Shown here: piece after piece, positions 46,663 through 58,990 of the stretch
How the letters are laid out: every line of letters starts with the position of its first letter
Position numbering within the stretch: position 1 is the stretch's first letter
Assembly: GCA_003254925.1 (NCBI GenBank)
Contig: QANZ01020752.1
Coordinates: 1-64,000 of the forward strand
Direction of reading: 5' to 3'
Origin: Chamaecrista fasciculata
Taxonomy: Eukaryota; Streptophyta; Magnoliopsida; Fabales; Fabaceae
DNA length: 64,000 nt
Position numbers and translations under genes: made by a program
The notes under the pieces: model-generated
Database searches by the model: none
What the model was told of the DNA's origin: nothing
What the model saw: the letters and a program-made list of their open reading frames with translations, nothing else

Positions 46663-49598
46663 GCTCGTTAACGATTTGGTTTGAATTCAATCTGGAACAA
46701 GAAGACGACTTTTGGGGTTTTATTTACAGAACAGAGGAGAAGAAGAAGAAGAAGAAGCAAGTGGAGGAAAATAAAGTGGTTTTCGTTATACTTACTCTCG
46801 TTGGGAANACAGAGGAGAAGAAGAAGAAGGAGAAGAAGTGGAGGAAAATAAAGTGGTTTTCGTTATACTTACTCTCGTTGGGAAGGATCTGATTGGTTAT
46901 GACGATAGCGAGATTAGTCTTGTCCGTTTCTAAACATAATATAATATTAGAAAGGTAAAAGTCTTGGATTAAATGATGATTAATAAAAAAACAAATCAAC
47001 TAACACTCTCAACTGACATGTGTAAATGGGCCATAACCATAATACCTTCATTTTTTTTATTTTTTTAATCTTATAATTATCACTGTTTTGTAATTTTGAC
47101 TCTGCCAAATCGACCACTTTTCAGTTTAATTCTTTTAATATGAAAAAAAAAAGAAAAGAAAATTGGGTTTGCTTTCCTTTCTGGAATTAAAAGGGTTGCT
47201 GCCTTTACCAACTGGTGGTCCTTGTCTCCTTGAATAATAAGTATGGGCTTGCTTTCATTATTCATACTTCACACTTCTAAATTCAATGGACCAACTCAGT
47301 TGTAATTATTATATTTTACTATTAAGTTTCCTCAATATAAGTTAGAAAGAGTTTTAATTTAATAAATTTGAGAAAACTATATCTAATTCTTTTTTTTTAA
47401 AAAAAAACACAATTGACTTTGGCGTGTCTTTGAAGTTCATGTGAACTAAAAGTTCCACCCACTATCCAAAAGCAGAGTTGTAAAGGTTTAAGTGAGTAGC
47501 ACGTTTTAGGATAAAAAATTGAACACTTTCTATCTAGGCTTATGATAGGTGATAACTTTGCAGCTTGAAATTAACATGCGAATTGAAATTGGGATTATCA
47601 AACTTCCAAGATCATCTTCAGGTACACATTTACTCGTTACAAAGGGACAATTAACGTATGTCACACATCAAAGATCAAACGCGTTAATGGATAGCTAGCT
47701 CACTTCAAGGAATTAGGTTTTAGCTGTAGTTTTTGCTTTGAAAAAAAAATGAAAGGAGTAGGTTGACTTTTTTTCTTTTTTCTTTTTTTCTTTTTCAGTT
47801 TATATAGTTGTGAAATTTACCTTTAATTTCTGTATATTAACAAAGCTTTTAATTATGCTTAATGTACTTTTTAGTTGGCGTAGCTCAATATAAAAGAAGA
47901 AGAAAACAAAATTAGTTTTGGTCGGCTGGGAAGAGATCGAAACAACGATACCAAACACGTCCGTCAGATCTAAAAGGTGTGGATTTGAACAACTTTATGA
48001 CAGCAACCAATCGCTAGGCTTTTGTGAGCTACCTTTATAGGATCAACTTTTTCCCAACATTTAAATATAATATGATATGATGAAGAACATTAAACTTTTT
48101 AAATGTTATAATCTTTATCTGTCTGGTTATATTTTTGAACTAATTATAAAAAGTATTAATTTTAAAACAATATAACAATTTAAAATTAACATATTGAGAG
48201 CTCTTTGTGAAAAGTTCATGATATAGATAAATCTCTAAGAATTTTTTTAAGTTTTTTTCAAAATTATAATTTAATACTCGATTATTAAATATATTTTTAA
48301 TCAATATTAAAGAATTAAATAGTCTATGCTTATAAAAAATTAAAAAATATAAATTTAATATTGAGTGATTAAATTACAATTTTAAAATAACCTCAGAATA
48401 AAAAATTAGTTTAATGTAAATTAATACGCAAGACAGGAAGACAGTGAAATGGAGACTTTAAAAATTTATTGGACCAGCTGCTTGCTGCTTCATTACTTTA
48501 GGTCCACACTCCACATCCACAGTACTAGTGTTACAACTTTAAAGCAACTTGCACTACAAATTCTTCTTAGCATCTGTCTCACAATTAAGCAAAGTGCAAG
48601 GAGCAGATTGAAAGCTTTTAAAAGACCATAAGTAACTCATGGGGCCTCTCTCACATATTACACAAGTTGCTTAGGTATGGGGGAAAGATACAATTAATTA
48701 TGACATTTTTAACTTTTTCCACCAAGGCTTTCTACAAAGGAACTTACTGGTATTGCAAGGAAAATGCCCATATAAAGGACATAATTGAGTTTTTTTGTCT
48801 GTTAGAAAAAAATCAAAACTGGGAAGAAGACGCCTAGCTAGGAAACTGCGCCCACTTAGGAGATATTATGGAAGAATCTGTGGAATCACCTGATGAAGAT
48901 ATAGTAAAGGGTAATATACAATGAAAAGGCAAAGAACAAAGGCAATAGGAAAAGTAGCACCTGATGATAGGATAGCATCATGGTCCAGTGAATACCCTTT
49001 CTTTTTGAAGACTCAAGAACAGAACCAGAGTCCAGAATCCAGAACATTCTAACAGAACATATCAATATCTGACTTTCATCAACTTTATTTTGAAACCACT
49101 AGCTTCAACCCTTTAGATTATTCACCACTGTTTCTTAATTCCTTCGCTAATTATTCTTCCTTAATAAAATTATCATTGCTTCTGCAATGATGACAAGACA
49201 GGCCACATATCATTGCTTCTGAAGAAATCTCGACTTGCTACAGGCTTCAATAGAAGCATTATATTATCTCCCTAACTGTAAAAATCCAACCCCATTCATA
49301 ATGTAAAATGACATCTACAAAAGGAAATGAATCTGTCTTAAAAGAATCGCCTGAAAAGAAAATGACAAAGGAGAAAAATTTTGTCAAGCACAATTCATTA
49401 TGCAGTTCTCAGTACAATCTAAAGCTCCAACAGTTAAGTAGTAGACATACTATTCACATATAACATTGCCAATTCTATACATAACCGTGAATCAGCATAC
49501 TACCAATATAGTCACCAGAAAAATAGTATTATTCAAACCCAAACTGACTTAGGAATTTATATATGACCATCTTTTCAAGGCCAAAATATATCAAGTCT
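46663..49598. other. F-box gene promoter side and AOX1 3' flank
   Basis: 46663 to about 46900 is the leader of the F-box gene and holds a 76-base direct duplication around the N at 46808. From there to about 49500 the DNA is AT-rich with no supported gene. The last stretch before 49598 is probably AOX1 3' UTR. Confidence 0.5.
46731..46884. repeat. 76-bp direct duplication separated by one N
   Basis: 46731-46807 and 46809-46884 are nearly identical (acagaggagaagaagaag ... ctctcgttgggaa), differing only in the length of a gaa run. The single N between them and the exact abutment suggest two overlapping contig ends that were not merged. Confidence 0.9.
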
Positions 49599-52500
49599 CT
49601 AGTGGTAACCAATCGGAGCAGGAGCTTCTCTTAACTCTCGTCCTTGATAATGTATATCCTGCAATTCATTACAATTGAAGACCGTTAGTATGTTTATTAA
49701 GGTAAATCCCAATACATAACAAAATCTCATTCTCTTCTACCATTTTTCAGTGAGAGGTAGTGTTTGGACCATTGATGAACCAGATCTTCCAAATTGGAGT
49801 ACTTGTAAAACATTACATTTTATCCAATTTCATGACTTTCTCACTTGAGAAGATCCATTCTTATAAACTATATATATAAGAATAAATGAACTTTACCGAT
49901 GCAAAGTGGTTGACATCACGGTGATGTGCCTCATCAGCTCTGACCACCATGACCACATCCCTCAAGGTGGAGTCGGGCGGCATCTGCCAGTAGTCAATGG
50001 CGATAGCTGGTGCCGGAACATTCTCGATGTTTCCTTTGTCCAACTCTTTGAGGAACTCAGTGTAGGAGTGAATGGCCTCCTCTTCAAGGTAGCCAACCAT
50101 GCGGTGTGCAAATTTAGGGGAGAGCAGATAACCCAAGAAGTAAGCGTTGAAGAAGACACCTTGGACAGCAATGACCAAGGCTCGCTCGTACCATTTTGGC
50201 TTGGCCACTTCCATGAAGGTCATAAGGTGCATACGCTCATTCTCTGCTTCTTCTAGCAGAGCCTTAATCCATCCTCCACTGTGCTCGAAACGCCTCAGCG
50301 ACTTGCAGTGCAGTAACATCCCTCCTACCATCCCAGGTACTGCTGCTACCGTTTCCAGCATCATCGCTCGGCATCCATACCGTCTCTGTAAAAATACACC
50401 ATGTAAGACAGCTTCAATGTTTTGGAACACAGATCAGAAAGCACGAGGTAGGTAAAGATCATGCTTGATTTAAATTCTTCATCTAGCTAGAATATCAATG
50501 TTGAGGTTCCAAAATTCCCGTAGATGATTGTACATTTGTACTTTTCTAATTACGTTTATTTAGGCAAAACCAGGAAAAAAAATTATAGATCAATGCGTTC
50601 GTTAAAGTGGTCCTAAGAAAAAAGGTTCCTGCATGGATGTCCTACCGATCAATAAATGAGCACTGTCTCACATTAAAACAGTAAAGGCAAGCCCTGTATA
50701 GTAGAATTATGTTAAAATTACTTTTAAGGCTTTATAATAAAGTATTTCTATAGAAGATAAAGCGTAAGCATTTTTTTTATTAAGACATAAATCTTCAATC
50801 CTGAAGTGTTAAGTTGAAAAATAACTCACGCATCATATTATAATAAAGAAAAATTATTTAACGAACGTCTTAAAAAGTAAACTTCAAAGCCACCATTCCT
50901 GCCAAAATAATCATATTAACATATATATCACACTTTTCTAGATAACTCCTAAAACCAGGGATGAACATCCAAGACGACAAGTCCAAGTGTCCAACCACGT
51001 GCACTAGCCACCGAGGCAATTATAAATTGCTTCTTATTATATATGTGATGTGATGTGATTTTTTTTTATATATTATTATTATTATTATTATCTTCTTTAT
51101 AATAGTATAACAATTTTGCTTCTTACAAGTCTGTTACTTTATCAATTACAAATTATTTATAATAGTTTTAATATAATACTTGGTAAACAGTTTCAAATAA
51201 TACTTTGTTTCGATAAACTACAAAATAAGATAATCATACATATTTTTTATTCCTTACTATTTTTATACTTTTTATTAATTAAAAACCAAACCTATATCAA
51301 TCAATATAATTTGACTTAAACTTAAATAACAAGTTTATTTGAAATTGTAATCATCACCAACATTTGCACCATTTCTAAATGATTTCCTTGAAATTTCAGA
51401 TATTAGACTATATATATATTGACTTCTAGGCTTCTAGCTATTATATATTTTTGTTTCTGATTGTAACAATTTATAGATGTAAAAAACTTGTTTTAGTCAA
51501 CTTTTAGCAATATTCTATCCTAGAGGCTTTCTGTGCCCGTATGTAACGTTTGATTTGACATTTATAGTTATTCAGTGACTAAATAGTATATTTCTATTAC
51601 TCAATGACTAAATCATTAGAAGTGTAAAAATTAAAATATCGAATAATAAGTTTTCACTTTCTTAAATCTTATCTACTACTTTCTCTCTCATTATCTATAG
51701 AGCTAGCCAATTACCAAGTTTCACATGTTTATTTTTTATTTTTTTAATTTTTAATTTAATTATTTTTGACCAACCATAAAACCCCTTAGACATAAAAATA
51801 TTTATTTAATTTAATTATTTAATATAGTATAGATATAAAAATATTTATTAATCATCGTATAAATATTTTAGCTTGCTATTATACTTGTGATATAACTTAT
51901 ATTACTAAATTAGAAATATTTAATAATTTAGAACTTGATCAATATTTAGTCACGATCAAATTAATAAACTTTTAATCAATATTTTAACCTAATCTTCACA
52001 TCTTGATATTTGTCATAGCTTGAATGTCGTCGGCCAAGGTCCACTAATATTCTATGATGAGACAATACAAGCAAACCAAATCAAACGTGAGTACTATATG
52101 ATATACCTGGAAGAATAAATCAGTGGGGAATCTGAGAGACTTGACGGTCCAATAAGCCATCTTGTCCATAAATGTCTGCGGTGCATGGTGTTTATTCAGA
52201 TCAATCGAAAGGTCTGCTTTGTACGTCTCCCACGGCTTCACATCAAATCAAACACAATTTCTTAATCAGCAACAGTCAATTTAATTTAATTTTCTTAGCT
52301 ATATAGCACAGATGTCCTATACAGTATAGAAAACCCTAATTAGAAAGCAGATCAAACAAGAAATGAATCAATCAATATAATGGCATACATACCCTAAAGC
52401 AATTCCACCTCCACTCTGTGCCATCAGGTTTGGTGATCTTCGAGCGTTCAATGCCCCAATAACTCATCACACCTTTCTCCTCTTTGTTCCCAATGCTTGA

Positions 52501-52779
52501 AGAATCCGACGCATACTCTTTCTCCTTTTGCTTCTCTTTCTCTGCCAACGACACAGTGCTCATATTCCGTACATTTCCGCCATTAACCACCAAAGGAGCC
52601 CTCACCCAATCGGCCCATCGCGCCGCAACGCGATTCGCTGAGCCAGTCGACACAAACTCACGCGCCGCCGCGCCGGCGGTTGTCGGAGCCGTCGTGGTTG
52701 TGGTGGAGAAGAGACGGCGCGAGACCACTACGACCGCCGTAGTGTTGGCCATTCTGCGGGTAACCGCACGGCTCATCAT
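49599..52779 (-). CDS. AOX1: Alternative oxidase 1, mitochondrial, 4 exons, 354 aa
   Basis: Ubiquinol oxidase of the mitochondrial inner membrane: it passes electrons from ubiquinol to oxygen without proton pumping, easing over-reduction under stress. Exons 52779-52393, 52235-52107, 50385-49897 and 49658-49599 (129, 43, 163 and 19 codons plus stop), all phase 0 with GT/AG ends; this four-exon layout and the 354-residue length equal Arabidopsis AOX1a. The N-terminus is Arg/Ser/Thr-rich, a matrix targeting peptide; two ATGs lie in tandem (52779, 52776). The diiron ligands are all present: Glu183 (LET), Glu222 and His225 (NERMH), Glu273 (LEEEAIHSY), Glu324 and His327 (RADEAHH). Regulatory Cys127 (WNCFRPWETY) and Cys177 (RRYGCRAMM) are kept, so redox and 2-oxo-acid control is expected. 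AOX1 rather than AOX2 is inferred from overall similarity. Confidence 0.96.
50386..52106 (-). other. Intron 2 of AOX1
   Basis: Donor gtatat (52106 down) and acceptor tttacag (ending 50386). It holds an AT-rich core, an (ATT)n-type run near 51071-51091, and copy 2 of the dispersed repeat at 51541-51775. No exon is missing: the protein is colinear with AOX1 across the joint. Confidence 0.85.
51541..51775. repeat. Dispersed repeat, copy 2 (partner at 12875-13119)
   Basis: The reverse complement of this segment matches 12875-13119 over nearly its whole length. It lies in an AOX1 intron, as copy 1 lies in a PBL-kinase intron, which fits a gene-near MITE family. Ends are unresolved. Confidence 0.65.
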
Positions 52780-54345
52780 GATCGCGATCGGTCAGAGAAA
52801 TCCAAAATGTTTGGAACTCAGGATGCGATTGGATTGATTAAACGGTCGATCGATCTCCGGCAAGAGCGAGCGTTTGTTTCTCGGGAAAATTAAAACTGAA
52901 ATGGTAAGAAAGACAAGAAAGTTGGGAAGAAAACGACGATTAGAGTATTGACGTTTTGTTTGTTTACGGTCGTGACAAGAAAATTTGTGGTAGGGTTTTT
53001 ATATAGAGTTAAACCTTAGAGACTAATATTATGGCGGAAGATCATGGGGTTTATGTGAGGTTTTGAACGCTGACACGTTGTACTGTATGAAAATAAAATC
53101 TAAACCGACCTCGGTCTCCCACATTTACCCCTAAATTTCCATATAATTATCAAGCATGACTCTATTGGACCTTTTGTGATTAAAAAAAATCTCGAGGGTG
53201 AAGTTGTACTTTCATAATTGAGAGTTTCTTTTCGGCCCGAGAATTAAAAGCTTTTAAACGGTCATTAATTTGTCATGACGACTTGACTTGTATGAAGTTG
53301 GCATTTCTTGGGCACCAAGAAGAATAGGAAGATTCTTTTTTTAAAAAAAAAGAATAGGAAGATGGGGATTTCGTATGGCTCAAGTAAAAACCTTCCAGTT
53401 AGGCAACGTTCGTCGTTCGACGCATTATTGGAATATTCTAGGATGGTTTTTTATGTTTTTTCTTTAATTTTCTCCCTCTTGCTTTTACTCTTTTGAAAAT
53501 TAAAATATAAATAATGTGCCAACAAATATCCCGCGAGTGATGACAACTTGACAAGCTCCAATTTGCTCATATTGAAATTTATAACGATTATTTTTGTGAT
53601 AATTGGAAAAGCAATTTCGATTTTGCTTTGCCTCCATCGTTTTCTATTCTTATCCCCCACAGAAAAAAAAAAATATATCAAATCTTTTATATTTTTATAT
53701 GATTTTTCAATAATATGTTTAATTTATATATATTTATCTTTTCTACACAAGTAGTCATATAAAAATATATTGTTTTATATTTTTTCCTTATAATGTAAAT
53801 ATTTTTTATTTTATCGATAGACCTTTCATGAATGTATTATAAAAAAACTAAGCAAGAGCAGAATTCCATTCCAACTTCATGTCATCCACTTGTTTAATTT
53901 TTTAAAATGGAGATATTCACAAAATAACAGTTTACTATTTTTAGACAAATAAACATTGGCCAAAAAAAAATTTTAGACAAATAAACTACAATTCAGAATT
54001 CAGGCCAAACTAACACGTTTTTCAGGAATAGCTGACAGATGATACCGTGTAAAATTTGTTAAAACAAAGCTGATTCCGTGTAAAACTTGTTCCCAAAAAA
54101 AAAGGGCAGCTTATACCGTGTAAAAGAGTATTAGAAGGCCCAAAATTTTATGGGCTTTTGAGTCCAAACAAGCAAGTTGTGGGACTTCGAGGATGATGGT
54201 CCATGGATGAAGCCCATTTGGAAGGACCACGAATTGTGAAGATAGAAGAATTGAAATGACGATTTTCTTTAGTCCAAAAAATTAATGTGACTGAAACACA
54301 CACTTTTTTTTGGGTCAAACTGAAAGGCAACTTGAAATTTATATT
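52780..54345. other. AOX1 upstream region
   Basis: Promoter and leader of AOX1 up to roughly 53600, then AT-rich spacer. The phrase ccgtgtaaaa occurs three times in 80 bases (about 54044, 54078, 54116). Open frames here are short and AT-driven; no gene is supported. Confidence 0.5.
52998..53005 (-). promoter_or_regulatory. Candidate TATA box of AOX1
   Basis: On the minus strand the string TATATAAA (within CTCTATATAAAAACC) lies about 220 bases upstream of the AOX1 ATG. Sequence and distance fit a plant TATA box with a start near 52970. No transcript start can be seen directly. Confidence 0.6.
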
Positions 54346-54680
54346 TAGGGTGCGTTTGGATGGGGTTATGAGGTAAAGGAGGATAAAGGATTTGTGTTAT
54401 AAATGAGGTTTTTAGTAAACGGTGTTTGGGAAAATGAAAGATAAAAGGAGAAATTATGATGTGAAATTATTTTAAAGGGTATGTAATGATTGCGGTAAGT
54501 TGAAATAATTGTATAACATTTTAAAGTTGTATAGGGGTAAAAATGGTAAAAATAAATGAGGATAAATAAGGGTTATTTTGGTGTTAGTAAAGTGGTATTA
54601 TAAATGATTGCCTCATATTTATGCTAAAGGAGAAGTTAATAAATGAGATTTTTGTAGTTGTATGGTAAAGGAGGTTGGAG
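54346..54680. repeat. Transposon-like segment related to 2480-2610
   Basis: It opens gggtgcgtttggatgggg and shares with the 2.5-kb region the phrases gtgaaattatt, gggtatgtaatgattg and ttgtataggggta in the same order and similar spacing. This marks a second copy of one repeat family; the ends are not defined. Confidence 0.5.
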
Positions 54681-54689
54681 GTGTGAATG

Positions 54690-55330
54690 TGGGACCAAAA
54701 TGTAATTTTAAAGTACTGAATTGTAAATTTTTGGGGACTAGATTATATATTTTTCTTGTTTACCGTCTTTTAATTTTATTTTAAAATTTTGATACTACAA
54801 AAAATAATACCTATCTATATAATAGAGGAGGGACCAAAATATATATTTTCTGGTGTATGAATTATGTATTTTTCTAAATTTTGTTCTCCAGTAGTCGCAT
54901 AACCAAAAATATTAGTCATATATATACTAAATGATGAATCGATGTGTATATTTTTTTTGTATGAATTATACATTTTTTCTCAATAGTGTATAGTACAAAA
55001 AATATTATCCATACATATACAAGAAGAGTGACCAAACTGTAAAGTTTTAGGATTCGAGAATTATAATCTTTTTCTGATATTGATTTTTTTTTCACTACAA
55101 AAAAAATTACTCATATATGGGTTAGAGTAGGGACCAAACTGTAATTAAATTTTCACACCACCAAAAATATATTTTTTCTCATTAATGTTTCTGAAATATG
55201 TTTATAAATTTTCACACCACAAAAAATATTATCCTGGAATAATTATATTCTTGTAGGAGGGACCATAATGTATATTTTTGGGATCTAATTACACTAAAAA
55301 AATATTATTAAAGTTGGACTGATCTGTAAT
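54690..55330. repeat. Degenerate tandem repeat, units of ~100-140 bp
   Basis: Variants of gggaccaaactgtaa recur at about 54690, 54828, 55030, 55132 and 55258, each followed by AT-rich text and a variant of actacaaaaaatatta. The array is strongly decayed. It contains no frame of interest. Confidence 0.55.
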
Positions 55331-55922
55331 TTTTTTTTGTCGAATGAGACAACAAAAAATATTACCCAGGCCAAAATAGTAGACAATAAATTATACAAAA
55401 CAACAAGGTGTGACATGTGAACAAAAAAAAATATTATTTGCAAAATGTCTTTAAGATTTGAACTTATACTTTTTCCATTTTTTCGTTGCTCAAACATCAC
55501 TCAGCTACATGGTAAAGCTTATGTTATGTTCAACAAAAAATAGAGTTGTATTCACACTTGGAAGTTGGCACATTCCCAAAATGTAAATAGAGTCGTTTTT
55601 TGGAGTTTTGATTATATATTTTATCTCATGGATCAAAATGTAAATAACATGAAATGAATTATTTTATTTTAAATTTTGACGCTAAAAAATATTATTAATA
55701 TAATTGAAAAAATAATGAAAGAATACCAATATATAAAAAATTATATATTTTGATGACTAAAGTATTGACTTATTGAGTTGGTATAATTTCAATGACTAAA
55801 ATTATTTTTTAAGTAAATTAATATAAATTATATATCTAATATAATATAATATTTTTATAAAATAAAATATATTATTTATTATTATATTATATATATATAC
55901 ACACAAATTTGAGTGTGTGTGG

Positions 55923-56569
55923 TAGGGGTGTTCAGTGGTTCGGGCCAACCTGCCAACCCGACCCGCAAGTTTGGTTTGAGCTCGTGGGTTGGTTTGGTTT
56001 GAAAATTCTCAACCCGCAGTGGTTTGGGTTGGGCTGTAGATTTTAGAATTCTGAGTCCGCTCAACTCAACCCAACCCGCGAGCCCGCCATTTATTTTTTT
56101 TTTATTTTAATATATATACTAGTAAATATAATTATATAATATATATGAATCTTGAACTATTTTTCTCCCTTAGCCTTAATGTTATATTATTGACTTCACT
56201 TTCAATTAATCAAGTTTAACTTGTATATATATGCCAATTTCAACTTTTTTAGATGAGTATATATGATTTTCAATCATATTATTAATTCATGAATCATGAT
56301 AATAAGACATTTTTTTATCAAAATTCAATATGAAAAAATTGAAAGATAAAAAAATTGTAAAGTCAAGCATATTTTTGAAAAAACAATTGTTTGCAAATTG
56401 GAATAGGCCAACCCGCCAGCCCGCCCAACCCAACCCGCTGTTGTTTGGGTTGGGTTAGTTTGGGTTGAAATAATTTTTTCCCAAAACTCAACTCAAACCA
56501 ACCCGCCCTCAGAAATTTCAGCCCAAAACCAACCCGTCCTAAACCCAACCCAACCTGCGAACAACCCTA
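55923..56569. mobile_element. hAT-like non-autonomous element, 8-bp target duplication
   Basis: The left end taggggtgttcagtggttcg and the right end (reverse complement tagggttgttcgcaggttgg) are imperfect inverted repeats, followed inward by the many (a)acccaaccc / gggttggg words typical of plant hAT subterminal regions. Flanks are gtgtgtgg (55915-55922) and atgtgtgg (56570-56577), 8 bases with one change. At 647 bp it has no transposase. Confidence 0.72.
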
Positions 56570-56577
56570 ATGTGTGG

Positions 56578-58149
56578 AGTATGTGTGTGTGTGAGAGAGA
56601 GAGAAAAGAAAATAGTAAAAAAAGATGAATGAAAAGAGAAAGTTCAAAGTTGTAAGAGTAATAAATAAAAATATTTTAATATGAAATTTACAAATATGTT
56701 CTCTGAGTATTTTATTATTTTATAATAAAGAGTAGGTAATTATAGATAGTTGAGTAGGGATATGTTAATAATTTAAGAAGATAAAGGAGAGATAAATTAA
56801 AATAATAAAAAAGGATAAGATAACTGTGAAATAAACAAATTTTTTTACATTACCTCTAGTATTAAAGGAGTATTAAGAGATAAAAGAGAGATAAAGGAAG
56901 ATTAAAAAGTATAATGGAACCAAATCGACTCCAATACTCTCTATTCTCTGGAAATTACCTGCGTCCATCTGCTTTTGTGTTTTCTAGGATCAAACTCTTC
57001 ACTATGAATGTCCACGTTCGTTAGGGGAAGAATTTTCCGCCTTGAAAAGTCTTCAACTTTTAATTTTGTCTTTCTTTTTTTAAAACAAAAATAGTAAATA
57101 AATAAATTGATAGAAAACATCAATTTATATATTGTTGTTGTCACAAAATTATTTATTATTTTCACAATTCACTAAGTCTAGAAAATAACAGAAAATCGTA
57201 TTTAATTAATGTATTGATTTTACATTTTACATTAATTTTTAATTGAATCCATGTAGTTTCTGTGTCTTTAATTAAGTCCTTATACATTCAATTTTTAATA
57301 GTCAAAACACTAGTTTTTTGTAACAATAAAATTTTCTCTCCTAATATTTAACATAATAAACACAAATATTAAACTTATTTAATATCTAATAAACATAGTC
57401 TTAATCACTAAAAATTTATAATATCTTATTTTCTTTAAGTTAAAATCAATACCACAATTTTATAATTTTTAATAAATTTTTTTTTTTATATTTTGAAAGT
57501 TTAAAAGTTAACATAAAGTCTTATTCTTTTTTTTTTAAAAAAATACATTTATTCTGTAAATAAAATTAAAAAATATATAGAACTCCGTTTATTTTAATAT
57601 TAGTTGGATATTTGATAAATCTAATTAGTATTTTTATTTATCATGTTAGTTATATTTAAGAATAAAATTATATTATTATTTAACGATAAGATTGTGAATG
57701 TAAGGCTCCGTTTGGTAGCCATGAAAAGAGTTTTACATTGTAAAACTCCACGAATTTCGAGACTTTCATGTGTTTGGTATGGTAATTTAAGCTATNTTAT
57801 ATTCTAAAATTTATGAATATGTGTCGTGTCGGTGTCGTACGGGTGTCGGACACTGACACGTGTCTGACACGGCGACACGCCTTCAAAATGTAGTGTCCAT
57901 GCTTCCTAGGTATCAGAGGTACTAAGGGTATTATACCCCCACATTTCTGTTATTAACGCCGTTTTTGCACGTTATTTCGGCCATGCGCACGCCCGGTTCA
58001 TAACGAATGCTCTAGAGATTTTGCCACAATCTCATAGGAGCGGCCCCACTCCACATTCGTAGAGGTGATTTCATAAAGTGTACCTGCACTTAATACACCG
58101 TCTCATAAGACTATGAAATCATTAAGAGTATTACTCATCCTCACTAAAA
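56578..58149. other. AT-rich spacer with GTGTCG-rich block
   Basis: Mostly AT-rich without genes. At 57703-57790 a ggctccgtttggtagcc-type transposon end is cut off at the N (57796). At 57817-57905 follows a GC-rich block of gtgtcg/cgacac words with imperfect dyad symmetry, a pattern seen near retrotransposon termini in plants. Nothing coding. Confidence 0.45.
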
Positions 58150-58914
58150 AATGCAGTCTAGCACTTTCTCACATCATAGAAATAGGAAATAACAACTTTT
58201 AGTGCTAGCAGAACTAACACACGACTTGTTCTTACCCATTGAACCTTCTTCATGGGATCACTAATCACAAAGGTTGGGTTACCATCGCTGTTAATTTCAA
58301 ATTGGCTTTAGTCCTATTCCCCTCGATGTTTCAATTTGTTTCCTCCCAAAAGACTTCGTTAACAGATTCGCGAAATTCACATGTGATTTTACATAATCAA
58401 TTGAGATTACACTATTTGCAGCTGCCTCACAATATCATTTCTCAATTGAATATGTCTGCTTTTACTATTGAAGGTTTTATTATTAGCCTTAGCTATCACA
58501 GATTGGCTATCGTTGTGTAACGAGATTGATGGTGTTGGCTTGTCACCCAATGGGATATTTGCTAAGAAGTTTTCAACTACTTAGCCTCCGGACGAGCTAG
58601 CTCTATAGCAAGAAACTCAGAGTCCCTCGAGGACCTGATTATAATATTTTGTTTAGCTGACTTCCATGTGACCACCCACCACCAAACATAAACACATAGC
58701 CACTAGTAGATTTTGTCTCATCTGAATCTGAGATCCAGTTAGCATCACTGTATCCCTCTAATACAACGGAAAATCCACTATACAATATACCATAGTTCAT
58801 GACACCTCTCAAGTATCTCAATACTCTTACCAAGGCCTCTCAACATTCATTGTTTGGACAATGAGTATTTTTGCTCAATCTACAATGAGTATGTTTAGGC
58901 TTGGTATAAGTGCA

Positions 58915-58990
58915 ACAGATTCTCAATAATCTGTGCATAAACAGATTCTCAATAATCTGTGCATAAACAGATTCTCAATAATCTGTGTAT
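58915..58990. repeat. 26-bp tandem repeat inside the copia RT region
   Basis: The unit acagattctcaataatctg plus tgcataa starts at 58915, 58941 and 58967. As 26 is not a multiple of three it shifts the reverse transcriptase frame, so it arose after, or caused, loss of coding function. Confidence 0.9.

Noticed and set aside
49906-50455. Plus-strand frames of 102-116 codons across AOX1 exon 3
   Set aside because: Antisense to a highly conserved enzyme exon; no independent support.
53308-53496. 62-codon Lys/Leu-rich frame upstream of AOX1
   Set aside because: It includes a homopolymer run and a short duplicated phrase (agaataggaagat), and ends in Leu/Phe text typical of AT-rich spacer.
57908-57919. 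taggtatcagag-like string resembling a copia primer-binding site
   Set aside because: It is on the plus strand at the 3' side of a minus-strand copia element and has no adjoining LTR end, so position and orientation are wrong.
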